From JBBIJO01 sp037445895 (GTDB lineage: Bacteria > Bacteroidota > Ignavibacteria > Kapaibacteriales > UBA2268): a DNA stretch of 64,000 nucleotides. Location: assembly GCA_037445895.1 (NCBI GenBank), contig JBBIJO010000004.1, forward strand, positions 96,674 to 160,673, in the 5' to 3' direction. Numbering within the stretch: position 1 is the stretch's first letter; each line of letters begins with the position of its first letter. The translations under genes and the position numbers were made by a program. Positions 8,101 through 16,344 of the stretch are shown in pieces. A model generated the notes under the pieces. That model searched no databases, had not been told where the DNA came from, and worked only from the letters and a program-made list of their open reading frames with translations.

Positions 8101-10238
8101 GAAACAGCAAGCGTGATGTCCACCCACTCGTTCAATATCCGACGACTTGTTTCTTGGCGTTGTTCGTATTCTTTTAGCTTATGTGGATTCTTTTGGACAA
8201 GTTCAGAATTCGACAAGAAATCTGTATCGCTCCATAGTGTCAAATCGGGGTTAAATAAATACAGATTGGGGTCTATTAAATGATAATTATGTGGGGTATA
8301 AAGAAGAGGAATATTGTATTCTTTTGCAACTTTGGGTAGGGCGAGAGTAAGTCCGTGAAAATTATGGAAGTGTATAACATCGGGTTGTGTTGCTTCAACA
8401 ACTTGCCGGAATTTCTCGACTACTTTTTCATCTAATATCTCTCTTTGAGGATTGTCGGGGTCGTTGAAAGTTGCTGGTCGATTGAAAAGCCCAAAAAGAC
8501 GGACATTCCCTTCGTTTTGCTCTTCGAGTGAATATGGGGGGAAGGATGTATCGTAGCGAAGTGAAGCATAGAATACAGAAATTTCGAAACCCCGGCGAGA
8601 AAGTTCTTGTGCTACCGCGCGTGGGAATGTTGTTCCCCCTCCCGTCTCTTTCCACCCATACATTACAAATAGAATCCTTTTCAATTGCTTCACTGGTTTG
8701 TCTTCTTTTGTTGTTGTAATAATTTTAGATAGGAGCATATTATTGGGTATGACGCCGATAGGAATTTTTGAATTATCGAAAGAATGTTCCGAAACAAGCG
8801 TTTCGTTTGCCCAATGTAATTGCATTTCGCTAAAAAGTTTAGGGTGCTTTAAAAGAATTTTTGCTTTTTGGCGAGCGTCTTCCGAAAAATTGCCAGCAAA
8901 GTATATGTCCTTTGCGAAGAAACTTGTGAATAAAGGCTCTGGAACACGAATCCCACAACCACCAAACTCTCCAGCTTTCAACCAGAAATCCCAAACTGAA
9001 TATCCCGAAGGAAGCGCCTCATCGTAGCCTCCAACCCGAAGGACAAGTGCTCGCGGAAGCAAGTTTGTGCAGGGAAGGTAGTTAAATTTTTTTAGTTTTT
9101 CGAAGTTGTAATCTAAACTCTGGACTATTCTTTGGTTGGAGCTTTGGTAATAGTCGGAATAAGCAAAATAATTAGGAGAATAGTTATTCAAGATAGAGAC
9201 AAGTTTTGTAATAAAGTTTGGAGAAATCTCGTCGCCTGAATGAATAAATGCAATATATTTCCCATTAGCTATTCTGCTTAATAGGTTGCGGGCTTGCGTT
9301 TCGCGGTCTATCGGATACGATTTCTCCGGTTTCAAAATTTCGAAATTTGTATGTGTTTGGTATTGAATGGAGGTTAGGGTCCTTTGAATTTCTTCTTTGG
9401 TAGTTGTTTGAGGAATTAACACAACTATTGAAATTAAATCGTTGAAAGGATTATTGAAATGGTAGGGGAGTTGTAGCCTTTCCTGCGTCGAAAATAGTCT
9501 GACCGTGTTTTCCCCAAATAATTTACTAAGTTTATCGAGCTTCCAATGGAATGACAATTCTATATTTTGCTGTTCTTGATTCAAATCCTGTATGGTAACC
9601 GAATGCAGACCAAGAATCATTTCTGCTTTTTCGAAATTTAAAACGCTTTCGATAGCGTTTTGCCAAAAATTGGTATTGATTTCGTCGAGACTATTGCCTT
9701 CGAAAGGCAAGATTTTTTCGGATATACTTTTTCGAAAGATAAATGTTGATGGGAAAATCGCAGAACCTTTGTCGAATTGGTCTATCTCGTTCGGAAAAGT
9801 TGTAGCAACATTTGTGGCTGTATTTTCGAATATTTCTTGTTGGTCGGTTGTGATTAGCTCGTCGGAGAATACCCCTTCGAGATGGGGATTAATTTCCATA
9901 TAATTCGACAGTAATGTCAACGCATCCGGGCGTAATATGCAATGCGGAAATGAAATTGCGATATATTCACCTTTTGCATTTTGTATGGCAAAATTTAAGC
10001 GTTCTGCAATTGCTTCATCCTTTTCGAGCACTCGTATCGAAAACACATCGAAAAAGTTTCGGCAAAAATTTACGACATTGATGATTTCATTCGATTTAGG
10101 AACTACTATTAAAATTTCGAGTAGATTATTTTTGAATAATGTCTGTTTGCTAAAATTGTAGAATTGGTTCCGAAATTCGGTTTCGTCGCCTTCGGCAATT
10201 ATTATTGCTGTAACCTTATGTTTAGTCGTTTCATCCAT
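5199..10238 (-). CDS. Giant multi-domain glycosyltransferase (GT2-GT2-GT4-GT4-TPR)
   Basis: One uninterrupted 1679-residue protein. Residues 8-220 and 265-445 resemble GT2 nucleotide-sugar domains; the second has GKYIAFIHSGDEISP and RVGGYDEALPSG. Residues 520-930 form a GT4 module (GGGTTFPRAVAQELSRRG, IHFHNFHG, EDCAPLALLEMNA). Residues 940-1003 (HRHFQTAGFEVIRLE, YEIEFKARKP) look like the tail of a methyltransferase-type domain, followed by an acidic linker. Residues 1095-1465 form a second GT4 module (IPNGIDPELF, YVGGTTYRKG, EGFSLPTLEAMACGLPV with the E-x7-E pair). Residues 1485-1679 are TPR-like. The first GT2 lacks an obvious DxD and may be inactive. It has no signal peptide, so it should act in the cytoplasm, probably on a surface glycan or glycoprotein. 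It is transcribed alone. Confidence 0.87.
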   Translation of the reverse strand: MDETTKHKVTAIIIAEGDETEFRNQFYNFSKQTLFKNNLLEILIVVPKSNEIINVVNFCRNFFDVFSIRVLEKDEAIAERLNFAIQNAKGEYIAISFPHCILRPDALTLLSNYMEINPHLEGVFSDELITTDQQEIFENTATNVATTFPNEIDQFDKGSAIFPSTFIFRKSISEKILPFEGNSLDEINTNFWQNAIESVLNFEKAEMILGLHSVTIQDLNQEQQNIELSFHWKLDKLSKLFGENTVRLFSTQERLQLPYHFNNPFNDLISIVVLIPQTTTKEEIQRTLTSIQYQTHTNFEILKPEKSYPIDRETQARNLLSRIANGKYIAFIHSGDEISPNFITKLVSILNNYSPNYFAYSDYYQSSNQRIVQSLDYNFEKLKKFNYLPCTNLLPRALVLRVGGYDEALPSGYSVWDFWLKAGEFGGCGIRVPEPLFTSFFAKDIYFAGNFSEDARQKAKILLKHPKLFSEMQLHWANETLVSEHSFDNSKIPIGVIPNNMLLSKIITTTKEDKPVKQLKRILFVMYGWKETGGGTTFPRAVAQELSRRGFEISVFYASLRYDTSFPPYSLEEQNEGNVRLFGLFNRPATFNDPDNPQREILDEKVVEKFRQVVEATQPDVIHFHNFHGLTLALPKVAKEYNIPLLYTPHNYHLIDPNLYLFNPDLTLWSDTDFLSNSELVQKNPHKLKEYEQRQETSRRILNEWVDITLAVSRRQKELLTEFSGANEKIAVVHQVHPIVDKIWQSEKLKSEGTRRLPERLRYVSIGGVMPHKGAHILAKAAQYFIPNDVEFHIYGFVSNKYLAQLQQIDKKHIIQFHGEYKPEMLEEIATSSDIGIFPSIWEDCAPLALLEMNAMRLPLVAANIGGVPDFVVDGVNGLLYEHDSVDALVATIHYCNLNRDKMEAMRQSLLPLHSFNDYIEHILKIYNALCNKVPITAREYELLITPKLLQQEKKIQIPSIGEKFLPADVHRHFQTAGFEVIRLEIKEDTNDFTRYEIEFKARKPVTLEEFMDEQREKEQLTQKQPIPESEEIETQSKEFEITDLRELIEYSTSTENIEESKNNIKGETRMEENLLFSKKPSASESHAKSTPCLNVVWEGSQFVYHSLALINREHCSNLIDSGQVEVTIIPYEAEQFQPAGNVKYEKLARYDIRYKQEPPMEVKKLPYLWIRHQWPPKADAPQGAKWVIMQPWEFTTLPRRFVEIFKNADELWVPSNYTRQAFINSGLDFNRIQVIPNGIDPELFQPKGKIFRLNTDKRLKFLYVGGTTYRKGIDILLQSYVSTFTSKDNVTLVVKDMGTESFYKGQTAEEQIETIKRTPNTPEIIYIKDYLAEEEIASLFRACDVFVSPYRGEGFSLPTLEAMACGLPVIVTQNGATEDFVLDSFAWKIPSYKISIGSQIDNDPLVGEAFILEPDGDYLSGLMRAIYQNPSDITVRGLIASKYARTLWTWKRSTLKILSRIDALYGKGIAQKSFETLTDKCDEQILLGEAEEFFSSSRLEQAKDLYHRIIPNIESLNEKYKIFLYLRMAITEFLLANLENVKSYLEKVRQSEPNNIDTLYIEAKILQNEGDIVSALEKYSDLVARWKDERFDSVLGYSLDVLFVDMGNIMLEMNDYDSGLQLFTEAKRLNPNNSLAFLGAAKCFLRVKDFDEAKRMLGWTLKLEPDNQEAKEILTTIS

Positions 10239-10386
10239 TTGACGAATTGTTCAAAATTAATCATTCATATTTGAGACTTCTATTTTTGGCTAATTTGTGG
10301 TTAAAAATAGCCAACATTTCAACCTACCAAAGTTTCTAAAAATGAACAGAAAACAAATATTATGCCATTATAACTTAAAAGTTTTT

Positions 10387-10394
10387 TAATTTTG
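10387..10394 (+). promoter_or_regulatory. Possible -7 element of pyrE
   Basis: TAATTTTG matches the TAnnTTTG -7 element seen at the rRNA and tRNA promoters and lies 38 nt before the pyrE ATG. No TTTG is found at the matching -33 distance, so this is only a partial promoter match. Confidence 0.4.
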
Positions 10395-10432
10395 ATTTTT
10401 GAACGGTTTTTTAATCTTAAGGTAATATTACT

Positions 10433-10981
10433 ATGGATGCTTATTCAATAGAGCGAAATACTCTCGGCAAAGAAATCTTCCGTCTCTCATTTCTTCGAGG
10501 GACTTTTAAATTGCGTTCTGGAATAATTAGCAATGAATATTTCGACAAATACCAATTCGAAAGTAACCCTCTTATTTTAAACGAGATAGCCAAGCATTTA
10601 TCGAGGTTATTGCCCGAGGATTTCGATGCATTTGCAGGTTTAGAAATGGGGGGCATTCCTGTTGCAACAGCAATGTCGTTACTGTTATCGAAGCCTGTGG
10701 TATTTGTTCGGAAGAAGGCAAAAGAATATGGAACAATGAAGGTTGCCGAAGGAATGGAAATTTTGAACAAAACGCTTGTGGTTGTCGAAGACGTTGTTAC
10801 AAGTGGAGGACAGGTGGTCGAAAGTGTTCTCGAATTGCGTCGGTTCGGAGCGAAAGTGGAATTAGCTTTTTGCATAATAGATCGTGAACAAGGCGGTAGA
10901 GAAAATCTTTCGAAAATTGGAATCGAATTGCGTTCATTGTTCAAAATGTCCGAATTAAAAGCACTTTCACAGCAAAGTTAA
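10433..10981 (+). CDS. pyrE: Orotate phosphoribosyltransferase
   Basis: It joins orotate to PRPP to make OMP in pyrimidine synthesis. The 182-residue protein has the PRPP loop VVVEDVVTSGGQ (116-127), the basic FVRKKAKEYGT segment (91-101) of orotate phosphoribosyltransferases, and an early FDKY with a conserved lysine (K39). It is a single gene, divergent from the giant glycosyltransferase. A diverged dihydroorotate-dehydrogenase homologue lies at 27.5 kb and a dCMP deaminase at 48 kb, but there is no pyrimidine operon here. Confidence 0.95.
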   Translation: MDAYSIERNTLGKEIFRLSFLRGTFKLRSGIISNEYFDKYQFESNPLILNEIAKHLSRLLPEDFDAFAGLEMGGIPVATAMSLLLSKPVVFVRKKAKEYGTMKVAEGMEILNKTLVVVEDVVTSGGQVVESVLELRRFGAKVELAFCIIDREQGGRENLSKIGIELRSLFKMSELKALSQQS

Positions 10982-11358
10982 CAAAAAGCTGCATTAATGG
11001 GGTGGATAGAAATTGCCAATTCCGCCCGAAATATAAAAATTTCGTCTTCGTTCGGAATTACCTTTCACAAGTCCATAAGTTTTTTTGTTCCTCTCGAAGG
11101 GTTTTCTTTCAATATCCAACTATAGCTACCAACATAGTTACCAAGAGGCAGACAACCTTGCATCAATATCTTGACGTATGTAACTTGTGCAACCCGTGCT
11201 GAAAAGAATAGAGGAACAAAGAAGAATGAAGCATAGGGAATGCGGCGAAGATGTGCGACAACGTTGCTCTGCAAATTTATTTTTCATATTTCAAATTTTT
11301 CGTAATAGTTTCGTCTATATTATTTATTTTTGTTTATGTTGAACAAGGATTGTTAAAT
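10982..11358. other. Intergenic region with 11-bp inverted repeat ends
   Basis: This is 377 bases between pyrE and the BI-1 gene with no supported gene. It holds a 137-bp segment (11084-11220) bounded by the perfect inverted repeat TTTGTTCCTCT / AGAGGAACAAA. That could be a small degenerate mobile element or a structured RNA. The BI-1 gene promoter is presumably near 11300-11350. Confidence 0.45.
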
Positions 11359-12057
11359 ATGAAAAGAGGACTTGCATCGTTCGAAAACCCATCGTTGGCG
11401 GTTGCTTTGCAATCGTTCATTCAAAAGACTTATGCCTGGATGGTTGGCGGTTTACTCGTTTCGGGATTGACTGCGTGGGGTGTTGCTTCGAGCACCGCTA
11501 TTGAATACATTGCAATGAATCCTGGACTTCTGTTCTTTCTTTTTTTGGCGGAGATTGGTTTAGTATTTTTCCTTTCTGCACGAGTAATGAAACTTCAAAC
11601 AACAACCGCTGGGTTCCTTTATATCCTCTATTCTTTCCTGAATGGGCTTACTTTATCTTTGATATTTTTGATTTATACATCGGCAACTATCCAGAATGTG
11701 TTTTTCACAACCGCTGCTCTTTTCGGGGCGATGAGTTTTTATGGCTATACTACCAAAAAGGATTTGACGAGTATTGGGAGTTTTTTGATGATGGGGTTGT
11801 TTGGTGTTATTATAGCAATGGTGATAAACATATTCATTGGAAGTAGTGCAATAAACTTCGCAATTTCCTTAATTGGCGTAGTGGTTTTTATTGGTTTAAC
11901 AGCCTACGATACACAAAAATTAAAAGAAATGTTCTACACTTTGAGCGAAGATTCCGAAGCATTGGGTAAATACTCAATAATGGGTGCTCTTACTCTCTAT
12001 TTGGATTTCATTAATCTTTTCCTGTTCTTGCTGCGACTATTCGGAAGGCGCGATTGA
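11359..12057 (+). CDS. Bax inhibitor-1 (BI-1/YccA) family membrane protein
   Basis: This 232-residue inner-membrane protein has about seven hydrophobic segments and the BI-1 features VGGLLVSGLTAWGVASS near the start and GLTAYDTQKLKEM near the end. Members are linked to calcium leak or protease FtsH modulation; the bacterial role is not settled. The start MKRGLASFENP at 11359 is chosen over an upstream in-frame codon at 11251 because family members begin close to this point. Its TGA stop overlaps the ATG of the next gene (TGATG), so the pair is translationally coupled. Confidence 0.9.
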   Translation: MKRGLASFENPSLAVALQSFIQKTYAWMVGGLLVSGLTAWGVASSTAIEYIAMNPGLLFFLFLAEIGLVFFLSARVMKLQTTTAGFLYILYSFLNGLTLSLIFLIYTSATIQNVFFTTAALFGAMSFYGYTTKKDLTSIGSFLMMGLFGVIIAMVINIFIGSSAINFAISLIGVVVFIGLTAYDTQKLKEMFYTLSEDSEALGKYSIMGALTLYLDFINLFLFLLRLFGRRD

Positions 12058-12575
12058 TGCCCAAGATTTCGCCCTCGGAACTGATTTTACAAGCAGACCG
12101 TAAGTTCCAAATCGGCAACTACGACGAAACGATAGCCCTTTGTCGCAAAGGAATTACAAGTTTCCCGGATTTCCCTTCTTTCTATTCCTTGCTTTCGCAG
12201 GCATATATTAAACTTGGGCAAATACGTGAAGCAATTGGAATCGTAGAACAAGCAATTGAACTATTCCCATTTCAAAGAACTTTCCAATTTTTACTCGATA
12301 GTTTAAATAACGAAATTGTCTCGACCTCGAAAGAATCTATTGGGTTGAGCATTCATCGTCCGAGTTCCAAAAGATATGCAAAAGTGATTCAATCGGTAAT
12401 TGCTTCGATGCCTTTCGGAATTGTTTCGCAATATTTTCCGTATAGCCGTCGAAATATTTTTGTGAATGCCCCAAGAAATTACTTTGCTTCTCGAATTGAT
12501 TTACAGGATTTCCCTAAACCTCGAAATATCGGGTTACGCAACTCAATTTCGAGATTAATTAATCAAAATTTCTAA
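12057..12575 (+). CDS. Short TPR-containing protein
   Basis: This 172-residue protein has two TPR-like helix pairs at its N-terminus (SELILQADRKFQIGNYDETI, then LLSQAYIKLGQIREAIGIVE). A basic, serine-rich C-terminal half follows that I do not recognise. There is no signal peptide. It starts at the ATG overlapping the BI-1 stop codon; a TTG one codon earlier is less likely. The coupling suggests a role connected to the BI-1 membrane protein, but nothing in the sequence defines it. Confidence 0.75.
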   Translation: MPKISPSELILQADRKFQIGNYDETIALCRKGITSFPDFPSFYSLLSQAYIKLGQIREAIGIVEQAIELFPFQRTFQFLLDSLNNEIVSTSKESIGLSIHRPSSKRYAKVIQSVIASMPFGIVSQYFPYSRRNIFVNAPRNYFASRIDLQDFPKPRNIGLRNSISRLINQNF

Positions 12576-12676
12576 AATCTAAAAAATCTCTTTCCAGCTT
12601 GAGCAAACCCAAATAAAATCAGGATTGAGAAAGTAGGCGTGGTCTCTTATTTTCCCTTGCAGTTACCTAACATTAA

Positions 12677-12743
12677 AGTTAATCCGCGGGCTAATCAATT
12701 TTTCGATTAGTTCAAAGCGGCAGATAAATGAACCGGATTAACT
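12677..12743. repeat. Nested inverted repeats at convergent gene junction
   Basis: AGTTAATCCG (12677-12686) pairs perfectly with CGGATTAACT (12734-12743) and encloses a second hairpin CTAATC (12691-12696) / GATTAG (12705-12710). It lies between the ends of the TPR gene and gcvT, so it may help terminate both transcripts or form a structured RNA. There is no T run next to the outer stem. Confidence 0.5.
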
Positions 12744-12762
12744 CTATAGCCAATTACGATGA

Positions 12763-13851
12763 TTAAATAAAAGGTAATTTCACAATTGTAGCGGGAAATA
12801 GTTTCCCGCGGGATTCAATCGCTATTTCCGTTCCCGGTTCGGCATACTCTTTGCTAACATATCCCATACCAATTGCCTTTTCGAGGATTGGAGAAATATT
12901 CCCGCTCGTTACAAACCCAATCTCTTGCGTGCCTTTGAGTATTTTGTAATTATGTCGCGGTATAAATTTATCGGCATTGGAAACAAAACCAACCAGAAGT
13001 CGCTTCGGGCCTTCTTCCTTGACTTTTGCAAGGATTTGCTTTCCGTTGAAATCTCCTTTGTTCAGTTTTGTAATCCAACCTAATCCAGCCTCGATTGGGT
13101 TGGTAGTTTGGTCGATATCATTCCCATACAAACAGTAACCTTTTTCTAATCGCAAAGTATCGCGGCAACCTAATCCAACAGGTTCAATAGAAAATTCCTT
13201 ACCTGCTTCGAAAATTGAGTCCCATACCTTTTTTGCGGTTGCAAAATCACCCTCGAAATACAATTCGAACCCTAACTCCCCAGTATAGCCAGTTCTTGAA
13301 ATAGTCATCTCAACATCGGCAAGTTTCCCGTATGTAAATGTATAATATTGTAGTGATTCAAGATTAACATCGGTAATTTTTTGTAATGTTTTCAACGAAT
13401 TAGGGCCTTGAACAGCAAGAAGATGGACTTCATCGCTAATATTTCTTAAATCTACGTTATAGTTTTGAACATTTTCGCGACACCAGTTGAAATCTTTTCC
13501 GATATTCGCCGCATTAACAACAAACATAAAACGATTTTCGCCAAGGCGATAGACTAACAAGTCGTCCACTATACCGCCGTCGTAGTAACACATCGCAGAA
13601 TATTGAACCTTTCCAACTGAAAGCTTCGAAGCATCGTTGGTAGTTATTTTTTGAACAAAGGACAACGCATCGGGACCTTCGATATCGAACTCTCCCATAT
13701 GGGTAACATCGAATACTCCCACACTTTTTCGCACCGCCTTGTGTTCGAAAATGATTCCTTTCGAATATTGAATTGGCATTTCGAAGCCAGCAAATTCAAT
13801 TATCTTGGCATCCAATTGCTTGTGAATTTCATTAAATATAGTCTTTTTCAT
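12763..13851 (-). CDS. gcvT: Aminomethyltransferase (glycine cleavage T-protein)
   Basis: It moves the aminomethyl carbon from the lipoylated H-protein to tetrahydrofolate, releasing ammonia. The 362-residue protein has the family N-terminus (IIEFAGFEMPIQYSKGI), the folate-site region MCYYDGGIVDDLLVYRL with the catalytic aspartate, and SRTGYTGELGFELYF. The length is normal. The ATG at 13851 fits family N-termini better than the one at 13857. The gcvH and gcvP genes are not in the window; folD and lipB are functionally related. Confidence 0.96.
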   Translation of the reverse strand: MKKTIFNEIHKQLDAKIIEFAGFEMPIQYSKGIIFEHKAVRKSVGVFDVTHMGEFDIEGPDALSFVQKITTNDASKLSVGKVQYSAMCYYDGGIVDDLLVYRLGENRFMFVVNAANIGKDFNWCRENVQNYNVDLRNISDEVHLLAVQGPNSLKTLQKITDVNLESLQYYTFTYGKLADVEMTISRTGYTGELGFELYFEGDFATAKKVWDSIFEAGKEFSIEPVGLGCRDTLRLEKGYCLYGNDIDQTTNPIEAGLGWITKLNKGDFNGKQILAKVKEEGPKRLLVGFVSNADKFIPRHNYKILKGTQEIGFVTSGNISPILEKAIGMGYVSKEYAEPGTEIAIESRGKLFPATIVKLPFI

Positions 13852-13896
13852 AAACATCAGATTTTATAAAAAGCGAACTTAAAGAATTTTTGGAAA

Positions 13897-14382
13897 TTAT
13901 TCTACGGTTATAAATTTTTCTATTTTTTCGAGTTTTTTCGGTCCCAATCCTTTAATTAAGAGTAGTTCTTCTTTCTTGAGTATTTTGCGTGTTTTCCGAA
14001 AATCTATTATCAGTTGTGCAGTCTTTTCTCCTACGCCGGGTAATCGCATCAGTTGAACACGCGAGGCTGTGTTTATATTGATTTTTACTGTATCACCAGG
14101 CTTCAATTTCGAAGGAGTAGCACCATAAGTCTGTGGAATTTGAATATTTGTATCGACTGGATTCCCATAAATATCGGTTCCGCTACTGTATCGGTTCTCT
14201 TCGAACGAAAGGCTGTCGGTTAACCGAATAATATCGCGCGATAGTTCACTGTTGGGGTTATCGTTCCGAATTTCTGGGAGGAAAAAGCTAATAGCAAAAC
14301 CTATAAACAACAATCCAGCGATGATAATCTCTTGCCTTGTTATGCTAAAATTATTACGAAAAAAGTTAAAAAATTTCTCCAT
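13897..14382 (-). CDS. ComEA-like helix-hairpin-helix protein
   Basis: This 161-residue protein has an N-terminal membrane anchor (EIIIAGLLFIGFAISFFLP). A variable stretch follows, then a C-terminal double helix-hairpin-helix DNA-binding domain: ININTASRVQLMRLPGVGEK, then LLLIKGLGPKKLEKIEKF. That is the ComEA arrangement for binding DNA outside the cytoplasmic membrane, as in natural transformation. The ATG at 14382 is preferred to a GTG at 14391. A ComF-type or ComEC gene is not present here, so a transformation role is inferred from the fold alone. Confidence 0.82.
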   Translation of the reverse strand: MEKFFNFFRNNFSITRQEIIIAGLLFIGFAISFFLPEIRNDNPNSELSRDIIRLTDSLSFEENRYSSGTDIYGNPVDTNIQIPQTYGATPSKLKPGDTVKININTASRVQLMRLPGVGEKTAQLIIDFRKTRKILKKEELLLIKGLGPKKLEKIEKFITVE

Positions 14383-14453
14383 AGCAACCACAAAAAATCA
14401 AGAGCAAAAATAAAGAAAAGTTGGTTAACAACAAATTTTGGGGAACTAAATCC

Positions 14454-16343
14454 TTATCTTCTTTCTATCAAAAGGGTTAGAGATTTTGCATTGGGTTTCA
14501 ACTCTTCGATTGATTTAGTAGTGGGAAATGTTTCGATGGCGATTTTGTCCGGGGATAGTTGAAAAGTTAGCCGAAGGAATTGGACAAACTCGTCTATAAC
14601 TTCTTTTTCGAGGTTATCTCCGGGCAAAATGACGAACGATTTAATATAGTCTTTGAATTCCGAAATTCGATTGAAAAGCATTCTGAAACTTTGCCACTGC
14701 CGAAAATCCTTGTTCAAATTGAACAAATAAACTTTTTGGTATAATTTATTTTTGTATTGGTAGCTCCGTTGCAACGAGCGATAGGATTTGTTCAAAATTA
14801 TAGAATAAGTTTGCGAATAGTGTCGTCCAAGGGTATCCCGAGCAAATAAATGTAGCGATAGTGTATCGCCGAGTTTGTTTCGCAGATAAACTTCGTCGAA
14901 TTTTTGGGGTTCGAGTTGAATAGAGTGGCTCGCCGGTAAAGTTGAATCGACATAGGTCGCGAACATACCCGCAACCCCAAATTCCCAAGAGCTTACCATA
15001 TCGTTTGGTATTGCATTTAGTGTAATATCGAGTTGCGATGGTTCGAAAGAGAAATTCTCCCTTCCCAGTTGTAATGGTTCGAATAGGAGCGAATCGCTGG
15101 AAAGGAAAGCGATTTCTTGCCCATCCCGAAAGGCAAAGGAAATATTACTGCGAAGATTTGGAAACTTTTCGTAGAACTCGTTTACAACCGAATCTATTTT
15201 TTCCCGAAGTTTGTAATTGTTTGTATCGAAAGCAATAATTAAGTTCGATTTGGTCTTGGTTAATCGGTTTAAATAAATTGAATAGATATGCCTATAAATA
15301 TTTTCGGCGTTTGGTTCAATTTGGGTATCATTGTATAATTCGGAAAAAGCATTTGCTTCGTTAACATACATTTCTGGAATTGAGCTTGGAATTTCGAACA
15401 AATCGTATTCAAACTCCCGCATTACGCGAACGGAAGGAACTTGTGCCGATATGCTCAACACAAGTTCTGTGGCTTGATTCTCGGCAACAGATTTATTTAA
15501 TACTTTGAAGGCAAGATAAAGGTCGAGCCCGCCCAATCCTTCGGGGCGGTCGGATGCAAACATTGAAAGTCCATTGGGAAGGACTATAAAATCGGACTCG
15601 TTGAAGCGTGTATTTATTTCGCTTAAAGGAATTGGTTTTGTCCAATAGCCTTCGCGCCGAACCGAAAAGAATAAATCGAATCCTCCGGGACCTCCGTAAC
15701 CATCGCTCGCAAAATAGAGCGTGTCTTGGGAAGCGAAGAAAGGTGTAATTTCGTTTCCATCGGTATTTATATCGACGAGGTTAGTTACCTCGCCCCACGA
15801 GCCGTCCTGTTTTAGATTTGCAGTGTAAAGGTCTAAATTTCCTTCTTGGTTCATATCCGAGGCGAAGACTATTGTCCGACCATCAGGAGAAACCGAAGGA
15901 TGTAATACAAAGCATTCACATTCTAAGCTGTCGAGTGGACTTGGTCGCTGCCAACTTCCAGTGCGTCTTTGCGAATAAAAAATATTCAAAAACGATTGAC
16001 GACGCCCAATACGAAAAGCATTGATAATTGCTTCTGTTTCGGAAAGGAAAACTACGTATGAAAGGTTGCCTTGTGTTTTGTTCAATGGGTCTTTCAACTC
16101 CGATGGTGCCGCGAAAGTTACCGAATCGATAATATTTGTAATAAAGAGTTTGGATTTTCCGTTACGTGTCGAAGAAAAATATAAGCGTTTTTCGAAATTG
16201 TTCCACGATGGAGCAAAGTCGTCTTTGCTCGAATTCAAAGAACGGATGTTAACTGGATTGCCCCAATAGTAATGTTGGCTTTGGCAAGGCAAAACAATTA
16301 AACACAAAGTCAATATTAAACAAATATTAGTAATTTGTTGCAT
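14454..16343 (-). CDS. Exported PD40 beta-propeller protein (PorE-like)
   Basis: A 629-residue protein with a signal peptide (ICLILTLCLIVLPCQS). At least four PD40/WD40-like blades follow in residues 30-280 (FAPSWNNFEKRLYFSSTRNG, HPSVSPDGRTIVFASD, ITPFFASQDTLYFASDGYGG, ESDFIVLPNGLSMFASDRPE). The C-terminal 300 residues may contain a degenerate OmpA-like fold (ending LTLLIERR), but I could not confirm its peptidoglycan-binding residues. This plan resembles the type IX-associated PorE and other Bacteroidota periplasmic anchors. It begins just after the ktrA stop codon. Confidence 0.68.
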   Translation of the reverse strand: MQQITNICLILTLCLIVLPCQSQHYYWGNPVNIRSLNSSKDDFAPSWNNFEKRLYFSSTRNGKSKLFITNIIDSVTFAAPSELKDPLNKTQGNLSYVVFLSETEAIINAFRIGRRQSFLNIFYSQRRTGSWQRPSPLDSLECECFVLHPSVSPDGRTIVFASDMNQEGNLDLYTANLKQDGSWGEVTNLVDINTDGNEITPFFASQDTLYFASDGYGGPGGFDLFFSVRREGYWTKPIPLSEINTRFNESDFIVLPNGLSMFASDRPEGLGGLDLYLAFKVLNKSVAENQATELVLSISAQVPSVRVMREFEYDLFEIPSSIPEMYVNEANAFSELYNDTQIEPNAENIYRHIYSIYLNRLTKTKSNLIIAFDTNNYKLREKIDSVVNEFYEKFPNLRSNISFAFRDGQEIAFLSSDSLLFEPLQLGRENFSFEPSQLDITLNAIPNDMVSSWEFGVAGMFATYVDSTLPASHSIQLEPQKFDEVYLRNKLGDTLSLHLFARDTLGRHYSQTYSIILNKSYRSLQRSYQYKNKLYQKVYLFNLNKDFRQWQSFRMLFNRISEFKDYIKSFVILPGDNLEKEVIDEFVQFLRLTFQLSPDKIAIETFPTTKSIEELKPNAKSLTLLIERR

Positions 16344-16344
16344 A

